A stretch of DNA of 64,000 nt from Streptomyces sp. Root431 (GTDB lineage Bacteria > Actinomycetota > Actinomycetes > Streptomycetales > Streptomycetaceae): the NCBI RefSeq assembly GCF_001426585.1, contig NZ_LMEI01000013.1, positions 293,099 to 357,098 on the forward strand, written 5' to 3'. How positions within the stretch are numbered: position 1 is the first letter of the stretch; each line of letters opens with the position of its first letter. A program made the position numbers and the translations under genes. The notes beneath the pieces were generated by a model. That model was not told the DNA's origin. It saw only the letters and a list, made by a program, of their open reading frames with translations, and searched no databases. Below are positions 49,997 to 57,951 of the stretch, one piece after another.

Positions 49997-50189
49997 GAGG
50001 TGCTCCTTCTCGTACGACAGGGCGTGGCCCGATCCTGTCCGCCGGACCCCTCGCCGGTCGTCCGGCGGACGCAGACACTTCCCACTGCCGCGGACGCGGT
50101 AGGCGGCGCGGACGTACCGCGTGCGCGGTAGCCCGCCCTCCTCCGGCAGCGCGATTCGCCGCCCGCGGGCACGCGGCTAAGGTGCGCGC

Positions 50190-51323
50190 ATGAGTACAGG
50201 GCGGTTCCGTGTCCGGGCCGGAGTCAGGGACGGTGTGATCGCCGTCGGCGTGGCGGCGGCGCTGCTGGGCACCGGGGTGTCGGGGCAGCACTCCGGCACG
50301 CGCCTCGACGTGCTCGGGTACGTGCTGCTGGCGGCCGGTGGCCTGGCACTGTTCGCGGCCCGGCGGGCGCCGGTGACCGTCCTGGTCGTCACCGGAGTGT
50401 GCGCGCTGGGGTACCAGGCGGCCGGTTTCGACGTACCCGCCGTCGCCTACCTCTTCGCGGTGTACGCCGCGATGCGGGCGGGGCACCGCGCCGTCACGGT
50501 GGCGGCGTCCGTGGCCGTACTCGCCACGCTTCCGCTCGCGGCCCTGGCCTCGGGCCTGCACGGCACGGGCGAGGCGTTCGCGCAGGCCCGGGGCGCCCTG
50601 GAGATCGCCTGGCTGATCGCCGCCGGCGCCGCGGGGGAAGCGCTGCGGCAGGCGGAGCGCCGGGCGGACGAGGCCGAGCGCACCCGGGAGGAGACCGCGC
50701 GGCGGCGCGCGGACGAGGAGCGGCTGCGCATCGCGCGGGAGCTGCACGATTCGCTCACCCACCAGATCTCCATCATCAAGGTCCAGTCCGAAGTCGCCGT
50801 CCACGTCGCCCGCAAGCGCGGCGAGCGGGTGCCGGAGGCCCTCCTCGCCATCCAGGAGGCCGGCCGTGAGGCGACCCGGGAGCTGCGCGCGACCCTGGAG
50901 GCGCTGCGCGACGACGACACCAGCCCGCCCCGGGGGCTCGGCCACGTACCGGAACTGGTGGCGCGTTCCCGGCTGACCGGCCTGGACGCCACGCTGACGA
51001 TCGAAGGGCAGCGGCAGGACGTGTCGGCCGCGGTGGGCCGGACCGTCTACCGGATCGTGCAGGAATCGCTCACCAACATCGCCCGGCACTCCGACGCCGC
51101 CACCGCGTCGGTACGGATCGACTACCACCCCGACGCCCTGGCCGTCCGCATCGACGACGACGGCGGCGCCACCCCGGCCACCGCCACCACCCCGACGCCC
51201 GGCGTCGGGCTGCTCGGCATGCGCGAGCGGGTCACCGTCCTCGGCGGCCGCCTGCGCGCCGAACCCCGCGGCGAGGGCGGCTTCACCGTCCAGGCCGAGC
51301 TCCCCCTGGACCGGGCCTCGTGA
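50190..51323 (+). CDS. Sensor histidine kinase (NarL type)
   Basis: 377 residues: four to five membrane helices (to about 155), a coiled-coil linker (A-E-R-R-A-D-E-A-E-R-T-R-E-E-T-A), the phospho-His in A-R-E-L-H-D-S-L-T-H at residue 186, and an ATPase domain with V-R-I-D-D-D-G-G and G-L-L-G-M-R-E-R-V. No periplasmic sensor domain. Its stop codon overlaps the response regulator start by 4 bases. Confidence 0.94.
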   Translation: MSTGRFRVRAGVRDGVIAVGVAAALLGTGVSGQHSGTRLDVLGYVLLAAGGLALFAARRAPVTVLVVTGVCALGYQAAGFDVPAVAYLFAVYAAMRAGHRAVTVAASVAVLATLPLAALASGLHGTGEAFAQARGALEIAWLIAAGAAGEALRQAERRADEAERTREETARRRADEERLRIARELHDSLTHQISIIKVQSEVAVHVARKRGERVPEALLAIQEAGREATRELRATLEALRDDDTSPPRGLGHVPELVARSRLTGLDATLTIEGQRQDVSAAVGRTVYRIVQESLTNIARHSDAATASVRIDYHPDALAVRIDDDGGATPATATTPTPGVGLLGMRERVTVLGGRLRAEPRGEGGFTVQAELPLDRAS

Positions 51324-52003
51324 TCCGTGTCCTGCTGGTCGACGACCAGCCGCTCATCCGCAGCGGATTCCGCGTACTCCTCGACCTGGAGGACGACATC
51401 GAGGTCGTGGCCGAGGCCGCCGACGGCAAGACCGGCCTGGCGCTGGCCGCGGAGCACCTGCCCGACGTCGCGCTCATCGACATCCAGATGCCGGTCATGG
51501 ACGGCATCGAGACGACCCGGCGCATCGCCGAGGACCCCGCCCTGGCCGGCGTGCACGTCGTCATCCTCACCAACTACGGCTTCGACGAGTACGTCTTCGA
51601 CGCGCTGCGGGCCGGCGCCGCCGGATTCCTCGTCAAGGACATCGTCCCGGAGGACTTCCTGCACGCCGTCCGCGTCGCCGCACGCGGTGACGCCCTGCTT
51701 GCACCCTCGATCACCCGCAAGCTGATCCACCGGTACGTCACCCAGCCGCTCCCCACCGACAGCGGCACGCGCCGCCTCGAAGAGCTGACCAACCGCGAAC
51801 GCGAGGCCGTCGCCCTCGCCGCACGGGGCCTGTCCAACGACGAGATCGCCGAGACCATGGTGATCAGCCCGATGACCGCGAAGACCCACGTCAACCGGGC
51901 CATGACCAAGCTCCACGCCCGCGACCGCGCCCAACTCGTGGTCCTCGCCTACGAATCGGGCCTGGTGACCCCGGGGGGCCTGACGCCCCCGGGCACCTCC
52001 TGA
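51320..52003 (+). CDS. LuxR/NarL-type response regulator
   Basis: 227 residues. Receiver with D-D-Q near the start, phospho-acceptor D54 (A-L-I-D-I-Q-M-P-V-M-D-G), T and K of the switch, then the HTH L-T-N-R-E-R-E-A-V-A-L-A-A-R-G-L-S-N-D-E-I-A-E-T-M-V-I-S-P-M-T-A-K-T-H-V-N-R. Partner of the kinase encoded just before. It is the intact relative of the fragment at 43109. Confidence 0.95.
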   Translation: MIRVLLVDDQPLIRSGFRVLLDLEDDIEVVAEAADGKTGLALAAEHLPDVALIDIQMPVMDGIETTRRIAEDPALAGVHVVILTNYGFDEYVFDALRAGAAGFLVKDIVPEDFLHAVRVAARGDALLAPSITRKLIHRYVTQPLPTDSGTRRLEELTNREREAVALAARGLSNDEIAETMVISPMTAKTHVNRAMTKLHARDRAQLVVLAYESGLVTPGGLTPPGTS

Positions 52004-52076
52004 CATCCGTCGACGGAACATCGGATGCCGTGAATCCCCGGGGTCCGTCCGGGGCCCGTGCACCTATGCTGCGGCG

Positions 52077-52676
52077 GTGACCACACCCGCGACCACTCCC
52101 ACGAGCACCCCCGCGCCCCCTCCCGCCAAGCTCTCGCGGCGCGCCTTCCTCACGTGGATCGCGCTGACGGTCCTGGTCTTCTCCGCTTTCGGAGCGTGGC
52201 GGTGGTGGGACCGCGCGCAGGACGGCGAGTTCCGCGCCGATCCGCACGTCTGCGGGCTCGTCACGCCCGAGACGATCCACCGGCTCGTGCCCGAGGCGTA
52301 CGGCGGACGCGAGGACGCGGCGTCCTGCACCTGGGCGGCCCCGCGCGAGAAGGGGAAGTACCGGGCGAACGTCCATCTCTTCGCCAGCCGCCTCGACGTC
52401 GAACTGGCCGAGAAGGACATGCGCGAGCAGCGCGCCGGCGGCGAACCGGGCTGGGAGAAGGGCACCCAGGAAGATCTGATCGGCCTCGGCGACGAGGCCA
52501 TCCTCCGCTTCCGACCGCCCACTCCCGGCAAGAACATCACCGCGCAGGTCGTCTTCCGCCGCAGCAACATGGTGATCTCCCTCGCCTACGCCCGCAGCGA
52601 CGACGACCGGCAGGCGGCCCGCGCCGGAGCCGTCGACGCCGCCCGCGAGGCAGCCGCCCTCCTCAGCCGGCCCTGA
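52077..52676 (+). CDS. Membrane-anchored DUF3558-like protein
   Basis: 199 residues. Pro/Thr-rich start, one membrane helix (F-L-T-W-I-A-L-T-V-L-V-F-S-A-F-G), and an extracellular domain with two Cys (V-C-G-L-V ... A-S-C-T-W) that could pair, as in DUF3558-type lipoprotein-like domains. Starts at GTG. Unknown role. 73 bases after the response regulator; possibly in the same transcript. Confidence 0.75.
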   Translation: MTTPATTPTSTPAPPPAKLSRRAFLTWIALTVLVFSAFGAWRWWDRAQDGEFRADPHVCGLVTPETIHRLVPEAYGGREDAASCTWAAPREKGKYRANVHLFASRLDVELAEKDMREQRAGGEPGWEKGTQEDLIGLGDEAILRFRPPTPGKNITAQVVFRRSNMVISLAYARSDDDRQAARAGAVDAAREAAALLSRP

Positions 52677-53015
52677 CCCGCTCCTCCTCGCCCACGCGCA
52701 GGCGCTCACCGGCTTTCGGCTCGGGTGTGTCGATGAGGGCGTACGCGATCAGCGCCGCCAGGACCTGGAGAGCTGCCGACCACCAGAACGCCGTGGTGAA
52801 GCCGTGAACCAGGGAGTGCAGGTGCGCCTCACGAAGGCCGTCAGCAGGAGCGTCGCCGCAGCCGACAGGACGAGGGTGCGGGCGGAGGTCCAGCCGTCGG
52901 TCTCGGCGCGGCCGAAGCCGTACACGAGCGCGAGCACCCCGAGGGTGACCAAGGAGGACTGGGGGCGCGCGGGGTGGGCGACGGCTGGGGACGGGAGCCA
53001 GAGCTTCTGGTTCAT
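52663..53015 (-). pseudogene. DHA2-type MFS transporter remnant
   Basis: From an ATG at 53015 the frame reads V-T-L-G-V-L-A-L-V-Y-G-F-G-R-A-E-T-D-G-W-T-S, a mid-protein signature of 14-helix DHA2 pumps. The continuation F-T-T-A-F-W-W-S-A-A-L-Q-V-L-A-A-L-I-A-Y, typical of the last helix, lies in another frame. Most helices are missing and a frameshift or deletion joins the two parts. The 3' end overlaps the end of the DUF3558-like gene by 14 bases. A non-functional fragment. Confidence 0.8.
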
Positions 53016-53238
53016 GCCTTCAGGATCGGGGGCGCGGCCCGCGGCCGGTCCAGGCGTACGTCCTCCGTCGGCGGGACCTCCGCCCGTGCGCACCGGGGCT
53101 GCCGTCGCTCGCCCCGTCCCGCCGCCCGTGTGGCGTGCCCCGGCGTCGGGGCGCATCCTGGTGGCGAGATCGCCGGTACCGGGCCCGGCTCCCCGTGTCC
53201 GTCGCGCAGCCCGTCCGCCGCACTGCGGGAGGAACGGG

Positions 53239-54438
53239 ATGACAGTCGGATCGTCTGGGGGGCCTGACCGTTCGGAGAGCTTCGGCGAGGGGCTCCTCGG
53301 CGGGCTCCTGGACCGGGCCCACGAGCTGCCGCCCCATCTCGTCGGGGCGCTGCTCGCCGAGACGGTGGCCCGGCTGGGGGGACGGGATCCGCAGATCCTG
53401 CTCCAGGACTACGGGCAGCAGCGGCTGGTCCCCTTGCCGGGCGAAGGGCTGGCGGGCGGCGAACCGCAGCTCATCGACGGCTCCGATGCGGGCCGCTGCT
53501 TCCTCACCTCACGCCCGGTGGAACGTCCTCTGCCCGATGGCGTACGGATCCTGCTGCCGTTGCCGGACGGGGGCGACCAGGCGGGCGTCCTGGCCGTCAC
53601 CCTGGACTCCGTCGACGATGACGACCGGCGCCTGCTGCGCAGGATCTCCGGTCTGATCGGCGACGCGATGCGGACCAAGAACGGCCACACCGACCTCTTC
53701 TTCCGCACCCGCCGCAGCGAGCCGATGAGCGTCGCCGCCGAGATCCAGTGGTCGCTGCTGCCGCCGCTGTCGATGACGACGCCGCGCGTCGCCGTCGCCG
53801 GCGTGCTGGAGCCCGCTTACGACGTGGCGGGCGACAGCTTCGACTACGCCCTGAACGACGACACCCTCCACCTCGCCATGATCGACGCCATGGGCCATGG
53901 TCTGGACGCGGCCACGATGGCCACCGTGGCCATCGGCGCGTACCGGCACGCCCGCCGGATCAGCATCGAGCTCTCCGAGATCTACCTCTTCATGGACCGG
54001 GCCGTGGCCGAACAGTTCGCGCCCGATCATTTCGTGACCGCGCAGATGATGCGCCTCGACACGGACACCGGCCGCCTCCAGTGGGTCAACGCCGGGCACC
54101 CTGCCCCGATGCTGATCCGCCGGCACCGCGTCGTCCGCCGTCTGGACAGCCCCACGACCCTGCCCGTCGGCTTCGGAGGGGCGCAGCCGCAGGTCAGCGA
54201 AGTGATGCTCGAACCGGAGGATCGCGTCCTGTGCTTCACCGACGGGCTGATCGAGGAACACGCGACCGGGCAGGAGCAGTTCGGCGAGGACCAGCTGATC
54301 GACTGGGTGAACCAGCTGGAGCGGGCGGACCGCGAGGTCCGCGCGGTGGCCCGGGACCTCTCGCACACCCTCAAGCGGGCCCGCGGGGAGTCCACTTCGG
54401 ACGACGCGACCCTCGTCCTGGCCGAGTGGCGGGGCTGA
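53239..54438 (+). CDS. PP2C/SpoIIE-type serine phosphatase
   Basis: 399 residues. N-terminal GAF-like sensory region (to about 165) without clear ligand residues, then a SpoIIE-type PPM domain: A-A-E-I-Q-W-S-L-L-P-P, D-V-A-G-D-S-F-D-Y, M-I-D-A-M-G-H-G-L-D-A-A, N-A-G-H-P-A-P and C-F-T-D-G-L-I-E. Such Mn-dependent phosphatases usually act on anti-sigma-factor antagonists. GGGAGG precedes the ATG. No antagonist gene lies next to it. The frame is open upstream but the start at 53239 fits the family. Confidence 0.92.
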   Translation: MTVGSSGGPDRSESFGEGLLGGLLDRAHELPPHLVGALLAETVARLGGRDPQILLQDYGQQRLVPLPGEGLAGGEPQLIDGSDAGRCFLTSRPVERPLPDGVRILLPLPDGGDQAGVLAVTLDSVDDDDRRLLRRISGLIGDAMRTKNGHTDLFFRTRRSEPMSVAAEIQWSLLPPLSMTTPRVAVAGVLEPAYDVAGDSFDYALNDDTLHLAMIDAMGHGLDAATMATVAIGAYRHARRISIELSEIYLFMDRAVAEQFAPDHFVTAQMMRLDTDTGRLQWVNAGHPAPMLIRRHRVVRRLDSPTTLPVGFGGAQPQVSEVMLEPEDRVLCFTDGLIEEHATGQEQFGEDQLIDWVNQLERADREVRAVARDLSHTLKRARGESTSDDATLVLAEWRG

Positions 54439-54623
54439 GCGGAGCGGATCCCGCGCGCCCGCCGTCCACACCCGGTGGAAAGCCGCCTGGTGGACAGTCG
54501 CCCGGTGGAAAGTCGGCCGGTCAGAACGGCTCGTCCGGCCCTCGGCCGGAGTACGCTGGATTTACCGGGAGTAACTCGAACACCCGCTCCCACGCGGACG
54601 TCGTTTCCGGCGATCAAGGCACT

Positions 54624-54645
54624 GGGCCGTCCTGCAGGACGGCCC
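54624..54645 (+). promoter_or_regulatory. Leader hairpin before the DUF5994 gene
   Basis: GGGCCGTCC-TGCA-GGACGGCCC, a perfect 9-bp stem, ends 18 bases before the start codon and abuts GGAGA. It could affect ribosome access. Confidence 0.45.
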
Positions 54646-54663
54646 GGAGACGGGTCCGCCCTC

Positions 54664-55119
54664 ATGACCACCACCCTCGCACCCACGCTTTCCGCGCCCC
54701 CGATGTCAGCGCGTCTGTCGCTCGCACCGAAGACCGTCCCCGCCGGCCCGATGGACGGCGCCTGGTGGCCTCGCTCGCGTGACCTCAGCGCCGAACTTCC
54801 CGCGCTGGTCGCTGCGTTGGAGGAGCAGTACGGACGCATCACGCGCGTCGCGGTGAACCCCGCGCACTGGCCCGTGATCCCGCACAAGGTTCCGGCCACC
54901 GGGCACATCGTGCACGTCGGCTGGTTCACCGAACAGGATCCCGACAAGATGATCCTGCTCTCGTACACCGTCGGCCGCTGCGACCTTCTGGTGATCCCGC
55001 CCGAGACCGAACCCGCAGAAGCCGCCCGGCTCATGGACACCGCCGCCGCCCCGATGCCGATCCGGCACCCCGTCGTCGGAGCGCGGATGATCACGATGCC
55101 GGGGACCCCGCGGAGGTGA
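54664..55119 (+). CDS. DUF5994 family protein
   Basis: 151 residues. The core is D-G-A-W-W-P-R-S-R-D-L-S-A-E-L-P-A-L-V-A-A-L, I-T-R-V-A-V-N-P-A-H-W, V-H-V-G-W-F and L-V-I-P-P-E-T. This actinobacterial family is common but uncharacterised. Its start follows a hairpin. First of two genes, with the next 4 bases after its stop codon. Confidence 0.85.
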   Translation: MTTTLAPTLSAPPMSARLSLAPKTVPAGPMDGAWWPRSRDLSAELPALVAALEEQYGRITRVAVNPAHWPVIPHKVPATGHIVHVGWFTEQDPDKMILLSYTVGRCDLLVIPPETEPAEAARLMDTAAAPMPIRHPVVGARMITMPGTPRR

Positions 55120-55123
55120 CGCC

Positions 55124-55324
55124 ATGGAAACCTTGATCGTGATCGCGGCCGTCGCCCTGCTGATCGCGCTCGGCATGCGCCTGATCCACCGGCTCAACGC
55201 CCAGCACGACGCGCGTATAGCGGCCCACCGCTTCAGCGAACCGTTCCCGGCGATCTTCCGACCGCCCGGCCACGGCCACCACCCGTCGGCGGAGCAGCCC
55301 TCCGGCCGCCGGGTCACCCCGTGA
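55124..55324 (+). CDS. Small single-helix membrane protein
   Basis: 66 residues: M-E-T-L-I-V-I-A-A-V-A-L-L-I-A-L-G-M-R-L-I-H, one helix, then a basic and His/Pro-rich soluble tail (P-P-G-H-G-H-H-P). Four bases after the DUF5994 gene, so translated from the same message. Function unknown. Confidence 0.7.
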   Translation: METLIVIAAVALLIALGMRLIHRLNAQHDARIAAHRFSEPFPAIFRPPGHGHHPSAEQPSGRRVTP

Positions 55325-55359
55325 CGGCGCCCGGCACGGGCAGCGCGTCCGGTTCGACC

Positions 55360-55387
55360 AGGTCCTGCTCCGTGAGGAGCAGGACCT
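55360..55387 (+). terminator. Terminator after the DUF5994 operon
   Basis: AGGTCCTGCTCC and its perfect complement around GTGA, 35 bases past the small gene's stop codon. The remaining bases to 55538 hold no convincing gene, though one frame there (V-R-F-D-Q-V-L-L-R-E-E-Q) may be a remnant. Confidence 0.75.
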
Positions 55388-55538
55388 CTGCTGCGATGTC
55401 GTCCTCCACGTGCTGCGGGCCCGCGAGATCCTCGGCGACGGCTCCACGGAGTCCCCTTGCCCTTGGTTCAAGGATGGCCGGGCGTCGGCGACGAAAGTCG
55501 GGGTCGGCGCTCCCGCCACCGCCTGACCTGCCGGCCCA

Positions 55539-56951
55539 TCAGGCCAGTTCGGCCTTGCGGACCGTGGGCGACGCGAGACAGACGATCATGCCGAGGGCGC
55601 TGAGGACACCGCCGGCCAGGAAGGCCGTGCCGACGCCGCCGTAGCTGACGAGAGCTCCGAAGGCCGGGAAGGTCAGCGGGGCGAGCCCCAGGGCCGTCAG
55701 GCTGGTCACCGCGGTGACCCGGCCCAGATAGGCGGGGTCCGTGGCCGTCTGGATGAGGGCCTGCGCCAGGCCGCCGGCGATACCGCCCGCCAGGCCGGCG
55801 ACGGCGGCGAGCGCCACCGTGGAGCCCAGGTTCGGGACGACCGGGAACAGGGCGATGCAGGCCGAGGTCACCAGGGTCGTGGCGATGAGGACGTAACCCG
55901 ACTTCGGCAGGCGCCCCAGGACCGCGAGGGCGAGCGCGCTGACCGCCGCACCACCGCCGAATCCGGCGACGATCCAGCCCATTCCGCCGGCTCCCCAGTC
56001 ACGCTCCGACGTGAGGAAGACGAAGCCGATGTTGAGGGGTCCGGCGAAGCCGAGCTCGCTGAGGGCGGCCGCGAGCACGAGCGGGCCGATCAGCTTGTGG
56101 CGGCGGATGAAGCCCAGGCCTTCGGTCAGGTCGTGACGGGCGGAGTTCTTGGGGGAAGCGGAGTCGCCGGTGGGCGCGGAGTCGTCGGTGCCGCTCCCGG
56201 CGTCCTCTTCCAGGGGGCGCAGCCGGACCGCGAGCAGAAGCAGCAGCGATACGCCGAACAGGACGCCCGCGAGTCCGAAGGCCGCTTCCGGCCCTCCCAG
56301 GCCCATCGCGAGGCCCGCGAGCGGGGGGCCCATCATGCTGCCGCCGCGCACGGCGAGGGCGCGCATGCCCTGGATGCGGACGAGTTGGTCCGGTGTCGTG
56401 ATGCGGGGCGGAAGAGCGCCGACGGCGGGCATGAACAGCGCGTCGACCGCGCCGAAGACGAGAGCGACCGTGACGAGGAGCCAGACGTGGCCGGGGGTGA
56501 AGGCGAGGGTCACCGCGGCGGCCGCGATGACGGCGAAGCGCACCGCGTCGCTGCCGATGACGACCCTGCGCGGTCCGAAGCGGTCGGCGACCACTCCGCC
56601 GCCGAGCATGAGGAGGGCCCGGGGAACCGCACCGGACGCCACGATCATCCCGACTTCCGCGGGGCCGGCGATCCGGTTGGCGGCCCAGCCGAGGGCCATG
56701 AAGTAGATGCTGTCGCCGAGGATGGAGAGGGTGTAGGCGGCGAGCCACCGCAGGACGGTTCCGTCCTTGTACGCGGGCCGGGACGCGGGCTTGGGCTCCG
56801 GCTCGGTCCTGGACTCGGACCTGGTCTCGGACCTGGTCTCGGACCTGGACTCGGACCTCGTTCCGGTCCCTGAGTCGGGCGTCGTCTCGGTACTGAACGC
56901 GGGCTCGGCCACGGGCCGTTCAGTGCGTGGGGCACGGGTGACATCCGCCAT
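55539..56951 (-). CDS. MFS transporter (MFS_3 type) with Ser/Glu/Arg/Thr-rich N-terminus
   Basis: 470 residues. A charged N-terminal tail with repeated S-E-(S/T)-R units (about 30 residues), then about twelve helices: W-L-A-A-Y-T-L-S-I-L-G-D-S-I-Y-F-M-A-L, G-V-V-A-D-R-F-G-P-R-R-V between helices 2 and 3, and A-V-R-G-G-S-M-M-G-P-P-L-A-G. The family exports drugs or siderophores. It lies directly downstream of the TGWD peptide gene on the same strand (98-base gap), so it could move the peptide's product; this is only positional. Confidence 0.88.
   Translation of the reverse strand: MADVTRAPRTERPVAEPAFSTETTPDSGTGTRSESRSETRSETRSESRTEPEPKPASRPAYKDGTVLRWLAAYTLSILGDSIYFMALGWAANRIAGPAEVGMIVASGAVPRALLMLGGGVVADRFGPRRVVIGSDAVRFAVIAAAAVTLAFTPGHVWLLVTVALVFGAVDALFMPAVGALPPRITTPDQLVRIQGMRALAVRGGSMMGPPLAGLAMGLGGPEAAFGLAGVLFGVSLLLLLAVRLRPLEEDAGSGTDDSAPTGDSASPKNSARHDLTEGLGFIRRHKLIGPLVLAAALSELGFAGPLNIGFVFLTSERDWGAGGMGWIVAGFGGGAAVSALALAVLGRLPKSGYVLIATTLVTSACIALFPVVPNLGSTVALAAVAGLAGGIAGGLAQALIQTATDPAYLGRVTAVTSLTALGLAPLTFPAFGALVSYGGVGTAFLAGGVLSALGMIVCLASPTVRKAELA
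56812..56871. repeat. Short repeats encoding the S-E-T-R tail
   Basis: GACCTGGTCTCG-type units repeat in frame near the 5' end of the MFS gene. Confidence 0.7.
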
Positions 56952-57049
56952 CGGGGCTTCCTCTTCTCTCTCCTGGCGAGTCGGGCGACGTCGGGGGAAC
57001 TCTCAGCAGCAGTGCGGAAGGGGAGGAGGTGGCCTTGGCGGCCGGTCTG

Positions 57050-57280
57050 CTAGTCCCAGCCCGTGGTGTCCTTGGAGGAGGACGGGGTGGGGGTCGGCGC
57101 GGCGGCCGTGTCGGCCCCGCCGTTCGTCGTGGCGGTCTCGGTGTCCGTGGTGGTGCCGGCGACCGTCGCGACCGGGGCGCTCGGCTGAGTGGCGAGGGTG
57201 GCGATACCGAAGGTCGGCAGGGCGACGAGAGCGAAGACGGCAGCGAACTTCGAGGCAAGGCGAAGGGTGTTCTTAGACAT
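57050..57280 (-). CDS. Short exported peptide ending TGWD
   Basis: 76 residues: signal M-S-K-N-T-L-R-L-A-S-K then a hydrophobic core, and a mature part rich in Thr, Ala, Pro, Ser that ends K-D-T-T-G-W-D. The end resembles D-P-G-W-N of the peptide at 13529. It lies near a regulator gene homologous to the one beside that peptide. No repeats here, so the single T-G-W-D end may be the active part. GGACGGAG-like sequence precedes the start. Confidence 0.75.
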   Translation of the reverse strand: MSKNTLRLASKFAAVFALVALPTFGIATLATQPSAPVATVAGTTTDTETATTNGGADTAAAPTPTPSSSKDTTGWD

Positions 57281-57429
57281 GACAAACTCCGTCCGGAAAT
57301 AGTTGGCTGGAAGTTGTCAGCTTCGGTGGCCCGTTTGTCGTTCCGGCCTGTTCCCTGCTGACATCCACAAGTCTTGCCTGCCCCGGTGCCGCCGACCAGC
57401 TTTACGGGTTGACCTCAACCGGCCTTCGC

Positions 57430-57765
57430 CTATTCCGTCCACCGTCCGTCGTCGCCGGACTCGTGGAGCATCCGGTCGAACAGGGCGGGGACCAGCGCCG
57501 CGGAGTAGCTGGTCACGTAGGCCTCCTGAAGTGCGACCTCGCCGCTCAGGGCCTTGAGCGCCACGGTGTACGCGACCGTCTCCGCCTCGGGGAGCGTCGC
57601 CGCGGTGACGAAGAACCCGACCGTCAGATCGCCCCCGTCACCCGGATGGACGCTGACGTGGCCTACTCCGTCCTCGGGAGTCGCGTAGGAGAGAAAAGCC
57701 TTCCTGAGCGACTCCGGGTCGTCAGGGATGCAGGGAAGCCGAATGCGTACATGGACCAAGCGCAT
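57430..57765 (-). CDS. Small unknown protein beside the TGWD peptide
   Basis: 111 residues from the ATG ending at 57765 (M-R-L-V-H-V-R-I-R-L-P-C-I-P-D-D). The fold looks ferredoxin-like or ACT-like (alternating beta-alpha: V-G-F-F-V-T-A-A-T-L-P-E-A-E-T-V-A). A Phe-rich C-terminal part follows (A-L-V-P-A-L-F-D-R-M-L). No family recognised with confidence. It is on the same strand as the peptide, 149 bases upstream, and takes a companion position like that of the Rieske-like gene at the first locus. Confidence 0.72.
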   Translation of the reverse strand: MRLVHVRIRLPCIPDDPESLRKAFLSYATPEDGVGHVSVHPGDGGDLTVGFFVTAATLPEAETVAYTVALKALSGEVALQEAYVTSYSAALVPALFDRMLHESGDDGRWTE

Positions 57766-57880
57766 AACCCCACCATCCCGGAAGTACAGAAGGTGCAACA
57801 GCAGTCAATACCGGACTGTTTATGCCATTGCCCAATCCGGCCACCTTCCCCGGTAAGCCTCCCAGTCCCCCGGGCATTCC

Positions 57881-57892
57881 ATAGGCACCTAT
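57881..57892. promoter_or_regulatory. Candidate operator ATAGG-CA-CCTAT
   Basis: A 12-bp inverted repeat 59 bp upstream of the regulator start, between divergent genes. Confidence 0.4.
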
Positions 57893-57951
57893 CGGCCAAC
57901 GGCGCAATTCATGCTTTGATTCGTCTTGATCTTCAGAGGGGGAGGCCGAAA

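Noticed and set aside
55325..55538. Possible small gene reading V-R-F-D-Q-V-L-L-R-E-E-Q-D-L
   Set aside because: No start codon or ribosome site, and it begins inside the terminator hairpin after the preceding operon. At best a remnant.
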